DNA of 64,000 nt from Gnetum montanum (taxonomy: Eukaryota > Streptophyta > Gnetopsida > Gnetales > Gnetaceae): positions 342,942 to 406,941 of the forward strand of contig MNCI01016028.1 of NCBI GenBank assembly GCA_015680685.1, written 5' to 3'. The position numbers and the translations under genes are program-made. Below the pieces are notes generated by a model, which saw nothing but the letters and a program-made list of their open reading frames with translations, did no database searches and was not told where the DNA came from. The stretch's first letter is position 1; each line of letters begins with the position of its first letter. Positions 13,331-23,961 of the stretch are shown one piece after another.

Positions 13331-13410
13331 AATTTTCATAGCCTAAGGTTTACATGAAAATTTGAATTTTATCATCTTTTCTTATTTTAAAAATTTGCAC
13401 TTTTCAACTT

Positions 13411-14190
13411 CTTTTCAAATAATAATTAGATTGAATTATGTTTTCATGTGTCAATGACAATATTGAAATTCATTTCTCTTTTTTCAAATTTTTCTCTTTG
13501 CCTTTTCAAATAACAATAATGTTAAATGACAAGATTTTTATTGATTGATAACCATTTGCCATGTAACAATTATTTTCTATATGATGTTTTAAATTTTCCC
13601 AAATCTTACATCTAATTTATGATAATTAAAATTTCTTTTTCTATTTTTAACCTATTTTTCAATAATTATTATAAGGGGTATATATTACTATATTTTTTTA
13701 TGATAATTAATATTTTTTTGTTTTTCATTTTTTTTCCTTTTCAATTTTCTTTTTCTTTCTTTCTTTTTGATTCATTATATTCTACTATTTGTAATTTCTA
13801 CTTTGCAATTTAAATTTTATTTTACTATTTCTGGTTCATTGTATTCTGCTATTTGTTATTTTTTGTTGTCCATTGATCACCACACTTTTTCAAATAACAA
13901 TTAGATTGAATTGTATTTTCATGTTTTAATGAAAATATTGAATTTCATTTCTCATTTTTCATATTTTCCTCTTTGCCTTGTCAAGTAATAGTAATGTTAA
14001 ATGACAAAATTTTTATTGATTTGTATTTATTTCACTTGTAAAAATTATTTATCTTTTAACTTTTTAAATTTTCATTAAATCTTATATCTAATTAATTATA
14101 ATTAATATTTCTTGTTTTTGTTTTTCCTTATTTTTCTCTTTTAAATTTTTTTTATTGATTGTGTTTTGCTATTTGCAATTTTTTCTTTGC
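13411..14190. repeat. Imperfect direct duplication, period about 475 bp
   Basis: The block starting CAAATAATAATTAGATTG at 13416 recurs as CAAATAACAATTAGATTG at 13891. Similar sequence follows (TTGCCTTTTCAAAT and TTGCCTTGTCAAGT; ATGTTAAATGACAA in both). The second copy is shorter. Very AT-rich and non-coding. Confidence 0.7.
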
Positions 14191-14720
14191 AATTTGAATG
14201 CCACATGAAAGACTAAAAAAGCATGAAGAAAAATTCTATAAAAAATAATGAAAGCAACTATAGAGAATTGGTAGACAAGTAGATAAGATGGATAGAAAAA
14301 ATAAAGAGAAACTAAAAAGATGAGAGACTTCATGCTATTTTTTTTACTCATTGTTTTCTATTATTTGTAATTTTTGCTATATGCTAATCCAATTTGGAAT
14401 TCTCATATTATCAAATTTTTTACAATTCCTTTATAAATCTCATTCAAATATGAAAAAACAAAATTAACAAAATAAATCTACAAGTCAACAACTTTTAGCA
14501 GCATTGGTTGATATTAATTTGTAAAAGATGAGGCACTTTATATTTGTTTTGTGCAAAATGAATACTTTCATTTACTTCTTATTTTAATTTTTTTTAGTAT
14601 CTTCTAATTTTAACTTTGATTTCAGTACAAGAAAGCAATGAATAGGTATAGGTAACAAAGATATAGAGAATCAAAAAGACAAAAATTAGTATCACAGAAA
14701 CTCACAAATAAAACTATGCA
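14190..14720. repeat. Direct repeat A1, second copy at 15320-15850
   Basis: TTGCAATTTGAATGCC at about 14190 matches TTGCAATTTGAATTC at about 15322. Similarity continues through GGTAGACAAGTAGAT, a purine-rich stretch, TTCAATATGAAAAAACA-like sequence and AGTACAAGAAAGCAA. The copies are about 1.13 kb apart. I found no primer site or coding region between them, so an LTR pair is possible but unsupported. Confidence 0.65.
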
Positions 14721-15319
14721 AAAGGATCAAAAAAATGAAAATCATCAAGTAATCGTAACAATGGTAACAAAATTTTTATTACACTAGTTTTGTTATTTTT
14801 CATATCAAATGTCATTAACATTTTCAATATAGAGTTGTGGATTAATGAAGCCATTACAAATCTATGAAATAATGATGCCAAAAATAGAAAGACTTTAGAC
14901 ATCTTCAATAAATGACAATCTTCAATAAAATCCATTGATAACTAGCCCAAAGTTGCTACTAAATTCTATAATTTTAACCCCTCAAAATTTATAAGATATG
15001 ATAATTCCTTTGTACCTGTAGAGTGTCTTAGAGGAATTAAGATGTTGTTTAAAGTCTTAGGTTGTAATTCTCATGAATGTACTCAATTAGCTATTTAATA
15101 ACTCAAAGGTCAAGCATACTATTAGTGAATGCATAAAAAATGATATAGGCCAAGCAAGATTTACATAAATACATTTATACTAGAATATATTCAAACATGA
15201 AATTTGATATACTAAACTCATTCCAATGATGTTCATATGAACTACCAATTCTCTATTGTAGCTATGAAAAAATTAAAAAAAAAAAGCAAAAAAGGGTAAT
15301 TACCTCAAATAGAAGACTT
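14721..15319. other. AT-rich spacer between repeat copies
   Basis: Nothing recognised. The frame at 14714-14935 (minus) has no family motif. Confidence 0.4.
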
Positions 15320-15850
15320 GGATTTGCAATTTGAATTCTAAATGAAAGACTAAAATAGTATAACCAACAATTTTGTAAAAATGAAATATGAAAGAAAGTG
15401 CAAAGACTAGGTAGACAAGTAGATAAAAAGGATGAAAAAAGTGAAGAGAAACAAAAGAAAAGAGAGGCTTCATTCTATTTTTGTTATTTATTGTATTATA
15501 GTATTTGAAATTTATACCATCTTATTATCAAATTTGGAATACTTCTATTATTAATTTTTCCACAATTCCTTTATATATTTCATTCAAATATGAAAAAACA
15601 AATCTACAAATACACAACTTTTAGCTATAGAGGTTGACATTCAACTTGCAAAAGATGAGGTAACCTATATCTATTTTACACAAAATGAACATTTCCATTT
15701 ACTTTTGATTTTAATTTTTTTTCAATATCTTCTAATTTCAATTTTGATTTTAGTACAAGAAAGCAAGGAACAGGTATATGCAATCATGATATAGAGAATA
15801 AAAAAAACAAAATTAGAATCATATAAACTTAGAAATAAAACTATGCAATC
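15320..15850. repeat. Direct repeat A2, first copy at 14190-14720
   Basis: Second copy of the roughly 530-bp repeat. It ends immediately before the LINE ORF1 remnant, so the LINE may have inserted at or near this point. Confidence 0.65.
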
Positions 15851-15899
15851 ATTTATAAAACTAAGTTTATTTCTAAGTTTTTTGCCTAGTTTTTATAAA

Positions 15900-16800
15900 A
15901 ATAAATGTTTCGCATGCTTGTTGTTTTTTTAAATCCTTTTTGCTTATTGAACTACCTAATTTTGAAATGGTTGAGAAATCATTGGATCTTATAGTTTTTA
16001 TGGATTAGCGTAATACTTTTATTTCTTAGGAATGGAAAGTGGGTTTTGATCTGTATTCTTTTGATTACTTAAAAATTTCCTATTGAATTGAATTAGAAAA
16101 TCTTCCTCTTATTTTCAAAGTGTTGAAAGTGAAATTATTGGTAGAATTAGTACAATCTAGAAGGTAGAGTCAAAAACATTACTAGATGATGTGCAAAACA
16201 CACACTATTTTGTAGAGATTGATTTACTATAGAAGAAGAAAAAATTAGAACTTAAGGTTGATAATTAGTTCTTTTCATAGAAAATTACACAATATAATTT
16301 ACAAGGATATTGTAGCTATTGTCATCATAAAAATCATGTTATTAGAATCTATCCTATTCTCAATAAAAAAAATTTCATGATGAAAAGAAACAACAATGTT
16401 TAAAAAAGACAACTAATGGTAGTTTTCAACAAACACATATAAAATCTTCTTCAACAAGTTCTTAGCCTTTCACTAATCCTTTTATTTATAAAGGTGTTAG
16501 TAAAAAATTTATATCTAAAGAAAATTCCTCTTTGGAAATAAAAAAGAAATTTTCAACATGGACCAATAATTGAAATATTGATGTGGATGAATTTCACTTA
16601 GTGCAACACAAAAAGAAGAGACCTGCAAATACTACTTTCAATTTAAAAATCTTAAAGGTATCATCTTCTTTGTCTACTTCTATTACTATTTCAAATGTTT
16701 TTTTATCAAATAGTGCTTTTTCACTTATTAGTGACATGAATTGTGAGAAACATTCTAAGCTTGAAAAATCAAGGATGAGGGACTCCTCCCTCACATCTTA
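15900..16800 (+). pseudogene. LINE ORF1 (RNA-binding protein), degraded
   Basis: The translation shows the layout of plant LINE ORF1 and DUF4283-type proteins: 'FDLYSFDYLK', then 'ESEIIGRISTI', then 'FVEIDLL', then a CCHC-like 'YCSYCHHKNHVIRIYP' (about 16295-16345). The tail ends shortly before the endonuclease start. The protein would coat LINE RNA. A frame of 72 codons at 16583-16801 covers the tail. Stops and shifts occur in the N-terminal half. Confidence 0.6.
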
Positions 16801-16804
16801 ATGT

Positions 16805-17368
16805 TAGTTTTATCATAGAATGTTCGGGGCCTATTTAATAGGTCCTAAACAAAGATTATTGAGGAGTACATTTCAAATCACCATTTATTTTTAGATTTTC
16901 TTTTGCTACAAGAAATTAAGATTTTAATGCATGACATTAATTTTTTTAGTAAATGCATTTTAAAGCACTGCATTATTTTTTTTGTTACTCATGAAGATAA
17001 TAAAGAAGATGATGTTGTTATTCTTGTTAATAAAAATTATACTGGAAAAGTTTTAAGTTCTAGTTTTGACAACCTTGGAAGAGCTATTTAGATTCATTAT
17101 CATAGCAAAAAAGGAGACTTTAGACTTTGTAATATTTATGCTACTAATAATTTGAAAGATTGTTTAGAGGTTTGAAAATATCTTCTATCCCTAACTAAAG
17201 TTTCTTAAATTATTAGTGGTGATTTTAATATGGTTGGAAGTCATTTAAATAAACTTGATGGTCTTCATTTTAATTTCTTCTTAAGAAAAATAATATGGAT
17301 GTAATTTTTTAAAAAAATATTTCTTTCTAAGGTTATCTCTTAATTCACACATCATTCAAATAAGAAGT
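16805..17368 (+). pseudogene. LINE ORF2 endonuclease part, degraded
   Basis: Reads as an apurinic/apyrimidinic-type LINE endonuclease. 'NVRGL' near the start (about 16818) is followed by 'LLLQEIK' at about 16900 (catalytic Glu of the family's QET motif), and 'GGDFNMV' at about 17220 matches the family's GDFN catalytic block. The longest frame is 16903-17091. This domain nicks target DNA to prime reverse transcription. The block ends at the left LTR of the inserted chromovirus. Confidence 0.7.
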
Positions 17369-18301
17369 TGTGTAAAAACACCTCTTCCAATTCCATTATC
17401 CTACTTCTATGTGTGTGTTTTGCAAGTTTTGAGCTCTATGGAGATGTCTTAGAAGTTAAGAATATGTCTTGTATATGAGCACAGACTTCATAAAAGACAT
17501 ATGGAATATGCAGGTGACATCTCTACTGAGAGCTAAGTCTTCATAGGAGACGTCTCTCATTAGATAGAAGATTTCTCCCCTTGAGGCATCTCCCAAACTA
17601 CTAAGGCATCTCATGTGAGACATCTTAGGTAGGAGGAGATGTCTCACTCATATAAGAAATGTCTTCCACACTTAGAATGCATCTTTCTTAAAAGGTATAA
17701 TTTGGTAAGAGATGATCCAAGAAGGCTAGAGATCACCCATACAACTAGGAAAACTTCCAAAATTTCCATTCCAAATTTTAGTATAGCTGAGTGAAGATGA
17801 AAACAACATAGGAACTTCATTTTAAGCTTGATAAATGTTTCCTAGTATTCTTTTCTTGTTTAATTAAAATGATATGTGTTTCATGCTTGAACTATGTATA
17901 GAGATAAGAGAGGAGATTTCATGTAAGTTCTTGTGTTAAACCTGGGCAAGATACAAAGCAAGCACATTGAGTGAGTGCATAGGTGTATTGGATGGTATGT
18001 TATAGCCTTGCTTATAAGTTAAGATCTCAAATCTTGGATTATGGGAAAGACTCTCTATTAGTTGTGCTTTGCATTGAGAATAGCCATTATGTGGTTGTAG
18101 AGCCTCATGTTCTACAACATTGTTTCAATGTTTTAAATAGGTTTTGGATGTTTTTTGGATTTTAGAATAGTATTGTAATCTTCTTTGAATAAATCAAAGA
18201 TAGCTATTCTTTTTTTTTTTCTAGAAAATTAATTGTCTTTTCCAAATATCTAGATTTAGTGTTGGAAGGTAATTTAATGTTGGAGTAAACTTGCTCCAAC
18301 A
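17369..18301 (+). repeat. 5' LTR of the chromovirus
   Basis: Starts TGTGTAAAAACACC and ends TTGCTCCAACA. It aligns with 23005-23961, for example at GTGTGTGTTTTGCAAG/GTGTGTGTCTTGTAGG and TAGTGTTGGAAGGT in both. It carries a dense cluster of GAGATGTCTCC-type motifs at 17439-17670. Confidence 0.85.
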
Positions 18302-18308
18302 TATAAAT

Positions 18309-18320
18309 GGGTATCAAAGC
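18309..18320 (+). other. Primer binding site, degenerate tRNA-Met type
   Basis: GGGTATCAAAGC lies seven bases after the LTR end. It differs from the common plant TGGTATCAGAGC at two positions. Confidence 0.7.
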
Positions 18321-18369
18321 TTTGTGTTAATTGTTACTTGGTTCTTGTTAAGGATTTTTTCTATTTTAG

Positions 18370-19565
18370 ATGGTAACTAAGAAGAAATAGGTGTAAGCTC
18401 TAAATAGAGACATGGAGAGCATGAATTCTACCTTCAAGATGATGCCTTCTCAATTAGATGAAATCAATGCAAAGGTAGATAAAAATACCAATCCCAGCCA
18501 TATCCATACATGTGGAGATGATTAGAAGGCATATTCAAATGAAGAAGTTTCATAGCTTAATGGAGATGGAGTTGATGATAAGGAAGGATAATTCAGCTAT
18601 AAGAGTGTAGAAACCCATGAGCCATGGATTCCAATGGGAGGAAATCCTATTCCTTAGATGATAATTTTGAGGGCTCCAATGATGATAACTACTTATTCTC
18701 TAAGCAAGCTTCATAATTAAGTTGAGGTAAGGGTTGCTAAAGCATTTAATAATGCTACTAGACTTTTATATGTTGACTTAAAGACTTTTAATGATGTAGG
18801 TGATACTAATGTTTTTCCAAGTTGACTAAAAGCACTTGACAAATACTTTGAGTTGTAAGAGGTACCAAATAAATTGAGAATACATATTGCTAAGTCCAAA
18901 TTACAAGGTATGAATTCTACTTGATGGGAAAAGGAGTTCCAAGATTATGAAAGATAAAATGGTTAACCCGTTAGAGATTAGAACCTGATGAAATATTAGT
19001 TGAAAATACAATTTGAATAGTCTTGTCAAAGATAAGAAACCATTATAAAGTTGAAATTCCTAAGGCAATGTGAGAAGGATGTCAAAGAATTCTACATAAA
19101 ATTTTGTGATCTATTTCATCAAGCAAAAGTAAACTAAGAGAAGTATGAATAGGCTTTAATATTTTTATAAGGTTTTAAAATGATGTATTAGTAGGAGTTA
19201 TCTTTTTATAAGTGATAAAATCTTGATGAGGCTTATGACTTGGCACTCAAGACTAAAAAGAAATTAAGTGGATTTAGAAATAGGAGAAAACAAACTTCCA
19301 AGAGGAAGGAGAAGGGATCCAATTCCAAATTTGAAGATAAGAATGGAAACCATGACAAGAAGACAAAGGAGGATGATGAAAAGGATTAATTCAAGAATCA
19401 AGGCAAGGAAGGCAAGGATCAAAGAAGTAGCTAATCTAAGATTCAATGCTTTAAATGTGAAGAATAGGAACACAATCAATGGGAATGTTCAATTCACAAG
19501 GAAACAAAGAGTAAAAGATCTGCAAACCATGAAGATGGAAAAGACATCAAGCCAAGATCTTTAGA
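18370..19565 (+). pseudogene. Chromovirus gag, degraded
   Basis: A capsid-like region ('VFPSxLKALDKYFEL', 'FYIKFCDLFHQA') is followed by a lysine-rich linker and a CCHC zinc knuckle ('CFKCEExEHNQWEC', about 19447-19490) in which all four ligands are kept but a stop interrupts. Gag binds and packages the RNA. The plus-strand frame at 19268-19564 is a shifted reading of the linker. Confidence 0.75.
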
Positions 19566-19689
19566 GAGGTAATTTTAATTATCCAAAGATTAAGAAAGTT
19601 TCTAATCTAAATTCTTGTGTATTCATGGGGAATGTGAATACAAGAGATCATCTTGATATAAAATTGCTATTTTGGATTGGGAATAGATA

Positions 19690-19975
19690 TTTTCTTAATA
19701 GGAAATAAATTCATGTTTTGACTAATGGAGGAGCCCCAAAAAATATTATTTCTTCTAGGATAGTTTCTAGATTGAGTTTGGTCACTAATCCTCATCCTAG
19801 ATCTTATAAAATGCATTGGTTGTCTAAATATTTTTCCCAAGAAGTAAGGAAACAATGTACTTTGAAATTCAAAATTGAAGGATTTCATGATATTGGAAAG
19901 TGTGATGTACTTCTAATAGATTGTGTTGATGTAATTTTTAATAGACCTTAGAATTTTGACAATGGTGCTTAGTTG
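19690..19975 (+). pseudogene. Chromovirus aspartic protease, catalytic Asp altered
   Basis: 'LTNGGAPKNIISSRIV' is the active-site block (the family has D-G/S-G here; the Asp reads Asn). 'HPRSYKMHWLSK', 'CDVLLIDCVDVIFNRP' and 'FDNGA' follow. This matches the protease end of Ty3/gypsy polyproteins. The open frame is 19718-19951. Confidence 0.78.
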
Positions 19976-20149
19976 GATGGAACAAGAAATATATGTAGTA
20001 TAGCTAGATCTAATGAAATCTTATGAGTTAAGTCCCATGATAGCTAGACAAGTGAGATAAAAAAGCTCACTTAATGCTTTCTTAATCTTCTAGGAGAGAG
20101 GAAATACGTTAAAGAATATGATGAAATAAGTTTTGAATTTTTTATTATA

Positions 20150-21020
20150 ACAAAAGTTTCTTCTAACCATGATGGTGTGTAGGATGAACTTCCTACATAT
20201 GTGCTAGGCTTGAAGGAGAAATTTTCCAATGTATTCAAGGGGTAATTAGATGGATTGTCACCAATTAGAAATGTACAGCATTAGATTGATTTTATAACTA
20301 ATGATAACATTTCAAAAAAGAGGGCTTAGCAAATGGAACCACATTAGCAGGTTGAATTGCAAAGGTAGGTAGAGAAGTTACTATCAAATGGCTTCATGAG
20401 GAAATCCATTTCATCTTATATGATTTTAGTAGTGCTAGTGCCAAATAAGGATAGTGATGAATGGAGGACGTACAACATAATACTGAGGTGTAGGTTTTTA
20501 ATTCCAAAAATGGATGATATCCTTAATATCCTTATAAATGTAGATATTTTTATCAAAATTGATTTGAAGTGTGGGTACCATCAAATTAGAATCAAGCCTA
20601 GTGATGAATGGATAACAACCTTCAAGACATTGGATGAATTGTTTGAGTGGTTTGTGATGCCATTTTAGCTCACAAATGCACTCGTTACATTCATGATGTT
20701 TATGCATGATGTATTAATGGACTTGATTGGTAAGTATTGTATTATATTTTTTGGTGATATTTTGGTGTAAAGATCTAATGAGGAAAATCACTTGGATCAC
20801 TTAAGGATGGTATGTCTTCAATTAGAGAAGGCACAGTTGATTATCAATGTGAAGAAAAGTCATTTCTTCAAGAGGGAAATCACATATTTAGGGTATGTGA
20901 TTTTTAAAAACTAAATTCAAATGAAAGATACCAAGGTAAAGAATATTAGGGATTGTCCAACTCTTAAGAATGTTATGGACATAAGATTATTTTTTGGTTT
21001 AGCAAGTTTTTATAGATGAT
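20150..21020 (+). pseudogene. Chromovirus reverse transcriptase, dead
   Basis: Classic Ty3/gypsy blocks in order: 'PNKDSDEWRTYN', 'FLIPKMDDILN', 'FIKIDLKCGYHQIRIK' and 'WFVMPF' in the frame 20396-20668. The catalytic block at about 20735-20765 reads 'FFGDILV' where the family has two adjacent Asp. 'GLASFYR' and 'FIKNFS' follow at about 20995-21040. Stops separate the blocks. Confidence 0.88.
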
Positions 21021-21049
21021 TCATAAAAAATTTTAGTGATATTTCACAA

Positions 21050-21460
21050 TCTATATTTTCTTTGTTAAAGAAAAATAAAAATTTCAAGTGGAATAATGAA
21101 ATCAAAGGAAGCTTTAACTTGTTGAAAGAAAAAATTACTAGTGAATCAATACTTGTAATTCTATATTTTCATAAGCTTTTTCAAGTGGAGGTGGCTATAA
21201 GTGGACTTGCCATTACTGGAGTACTTTCACAAGAAAGTAGGTCTATTTCTTTCTTTTCAAAAATGGTGAATGAGTCAAGGAAAAAATATAACTTATATGA
21301 TAAGGAGTTATATGCTATTCTTCAAGAAATCAAGCATTATAGGCATTACTTATTATCCAAACAGTTCACTTTGATTACAAACCACAAAGCACTACAATTT
21401 CTAAACTCCCAAAAGAATTTCAATGCAAATCATATGAAGTGGATTGCATAGTTATAGGAA
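21050..21460 (+). pseudogene. Chromovirus RNase H, degraded
   Basis: Frame 21062-21451 (129 codons) holds the Ty3-type RNase H: 'FKWNNEIKGSFNLLKEK', 'ITGVLSQES', 'YDKELYAILQEIKHYRHYL' and 'LITNHKALQFLNSQK'. At least one catalytic Asp is lost (TNHKAL in place of TDHKAL). It would remove the RNA strand after reverse transcription. Confidence 0.85.
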
Positions 21461-21599
21461 TATAATTTTTTATTAAAACAAAATAAAAATAAAAAAGCCA
21501 ATGTGATGGTTGATGCATTGTCTAGGGTGCATGTGGTGAAATTTAGTGTACCTCATGTTAAAGGTATGGATGATTTTGCTAATTTACATGAGCATGATG

Positions 21600-22560
21600 T
21601 TGATTTTGGGTAGGTTTAGAGAAGCCTTAAAGAGTCATTGTTAAGTAGGATAGAGTATTGGATGAAGTATCATATTCAAGATGAATTGTTATTTAAAAAT
21701 GGAAAGGTATGTGTTCCTAATTATGATTTTAGGAAAATGATTTTATCTGAAAAACATTGTAGTGACATAGCAAGTCACATGGATAGGAATAAAACATTCA
21801 AACTTGTGGATATGCATTATTTTTGGCCTAGCATGACAACTAAATTTTTGAAATTTCTAAAGGAGTGTTTAACTTGTCAAAAGTTCAAAGAATGTAAATG
21901 AGTGGATGGACATTACATGTCTTTTCCAATTTCTAGGGACTTATGGAAAAGTGTTTCTACGGATTTTGTGAGCAGTATTACAAAAAGTAAAAGTGAGAAT
22001 GATACAATTTTTGTTATTACAGACAAGTTATTCAAGATGACACATTTCATTCCATGCAAAAAGATGAGTGATGCTTGTCATGTTGTAAATATATTTTTTC
22101 AGCATGTTGTAAAGTTGCATGGAATTCCTTTAAATATTGTAATGACAAAGAGTTCAAATTTCCAAGTCACTTTTAGAGGTTCCTTTCAAAAATTTCAAGA
22201 ATACAATTATATATTTCTAGTCATATCATCCACAATTTGATGACCAAATTGATGTGGTAAATAAATCCTTGTTGAGCATATTAAGATGTTTGTGTTATGG
22301 ATAGCCTAATAGGTGGAAAAACTTGTTGTATCATGTTGGATTTTCGTACAATAATGCTTTTCATATTACTATTGAGAAAATTCCATTTGAGGTAGATTGT
22401 GGGTTTTGTCCAAAGATGGTGGACACTTTGAATAGCTTTAATAATGAAGCTCAACATAGTGTTACTTTTATGCAAGAGATGATAAAGAGAGAGTTCTCAA
22501 GAGTAATGAAGGTAAATGGAAGAAAAATTTTGTCATTGATGGCTTGGTTTTGGTGCACTT
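21600..22560 (+). pseudogene. Chromovirus integrase (HHCC finger and core), dead
   Basis: The zinc finger keeps H...H...C...C ('HCSDIASHMDRNKTF', 'YFWPSM', 'CLTCQKFKECK', frame 21638-21901). The core (21902-22240) has 'VSTDFVSSI' with the first Asp, but 'IVMTKSSNFQ' replaces the second Asp with Thr. The Glu block reads 'DDQIDVVNKSL' with Asp for Glu. A further frame (22323-22562) continues the C-terminal core. A stop separates finger and core. Confidence 0.85.
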
Positions 22561-22829
22561 AAAAAAGAAACATTTTATAGATATTAACTTCTTAAAGTTG
22601 AAAGCCAAGAAGATGGAGCCTTTTAGAATTATGGCCAATATTAATGATAATGCTTTTGAGATTGAATTATCAAATCATTTTGGTATGTATTTTGTATTTA
22701 ATGTTTCATATCTTATGTACTATCATGGACCTATTGATGAAGAGATCATATAGGGTAACATCAATAAGTTGAATGGGATAATTGATTAGTTGAAATCTTC
22801 AAAAGAGAGGAAGACAATTGTACTCGAGT

Positions 22830-22980
22830 GGATGGAAGCTTCTATCACTTAGGGAGTCAAGAGACATGATTATTTGATTCATTGGAAAGATTGGTCTATG
22901 GATGATGCTGTATGGATCCATGAGATCAAACTTGAAGAGTGGAGGATCACTTCAATCCCTACTCCATTGTTTACATGAGT
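22830..22980 (+). pseudogene. Chromodomain at integrase C-terminus
   Basis: 'YLIHWKDWSMDDAVW' followed by 'IHEIKLEEW' matches the chromodomain core (YLVKWKG...TW) that places the element among plant chromoviruses. This domain guides integration to particular chromatin marks. A stop lies just upstream. Confidence 0.75.
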
Positions 22981-22990
22981 TCATTTTTTG

Positions 22991-23004
22991 AAGGGTGGAA
23001 GAGT
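22991..23004 (+). other. Polypurine tract
   Basis: AAGGGTGGAAGAGT lies directly before the 3' LTR start. Confidence 0.7.
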
Positions 23005-23961
23005 TGGTGTAGAAAAATCTCTTCTAATACTCTTATTCTAGCCCTATGTGTGTGTCTTGTAGGTTTTCACCTATGTGAAGATGTCTTGTCTGGAAGCTGA
23101 GACTTCATAGGGGATGTCTAAAATACACACAAGACATCTCTGCCAAGATCTGAGTCTTCATAGGAAATATCTCTCATTGGACAAGAGATGTCTCAAGAGG
23201 AGATGTCTCCCAAAATGCTAAGACATCTTAGGTAAGACATCTTAGCTAGGAGGAGATGTCTCACCCACATAGAAGATATATCCCATACTTAAGAGATGTC
23301 TCTCCTGAAAGTTGTAATTTAGCAAAAGATGATTCAAGAAGGCCAAGGATGACTCATACAACTAGGAAAACTTTCAAAATTATCATTTCAAGTATGGAAA
23401 TAGCTAAGTGAAGGTGAGAAAAAAGGATGGAAATAACATAGAAACTTCAAGTTGAGCTTGAAGAAGGCTTCCTAGGATTTTTATCTTACTTGGTTGATAA
23501 AAATTGTTTGTGTTTCATGCTTGTACTATGTAGAGAGAGAAGAGAGAAGATTTCATGTGAGTTTTTATATTGAGCTTGGACAAGAGAGAGAGGAAGCACA
23601 TTCAGTGATTACATAGGTGTTGCAACTTCAAGGTCAATTGTGTTGTGTGTTGGCTAGTATGCTCTAGTCTTGCTTGTGAGTTGAACTCTCAAATCCTATG
23701 TTATGGAAGAGACTCTCTACTAGTTGTGTCTTACATTGAGAATAACCAGTGTGTGGTTATAGAGCCTCATGCTTTGTGGCATTATTTGAGTATTTTGGAG
23801 AGGTTTTAAATGTTTTATGGGTTTTGAAATCATGTTGTAATCTTCTTTAGATAAATCAAATATAGTTAGTTTTCTTGTTTTCTAGAAAATTAATTGTCTT
23901 TTCATAATATCTGGATTTAGTGTTGGAAGGTGATTTAATATTGCTATAAACCTGCTCCAAG
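23005..23961 (+). repeat. 3' LTR of the chromovirus
   Basis: Aligns with 17369-18301. It has the same GAGATGTCTC motif cluster, in clearer form (23080-23330). The last bases read CTCCAAG where the 5' LTR has CTCCAACA, so the terminal CA is not preserved or the true end is a few bases off. Confidence 0.83.

Larger units (their letters stand above)
17369..23961 (+). mobile_element. Ty3/gypsy chromovirus, complete layout but dead
   Basis: A 6.6-kb element with direct LTRs of about 0.93-0.96 kb, a degenerate tRNA-Met primer site, and a full domain order: gag with zinc knuckle, protease, RT, RNase H, integrase with HHCC finger, chromodomain, then a purine tract. It sits inside the LINE ORF2. Possible target-site duplication: GAAGT (17364-17368) and GAAGC after the right LTR. 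Many stops and lost catalytic residues (RT FGDI, integrase first two Asp/Glu positions altered) mean it is non-functional. Confidence 0.88.

Noticed and set aside
14190-15850. An LTR element bounded by the A1/A2 direct repeats
   Set aside because: No primer site, purine tract, coding domain or TSD between or around them; treated as a plain duplication.
17456-17647. Minus-strand frame in the chromovirus LTR with repeated 'RDVS'
   Set aside because: A translation of the clustered AGATGTCTC motif, not a gene.
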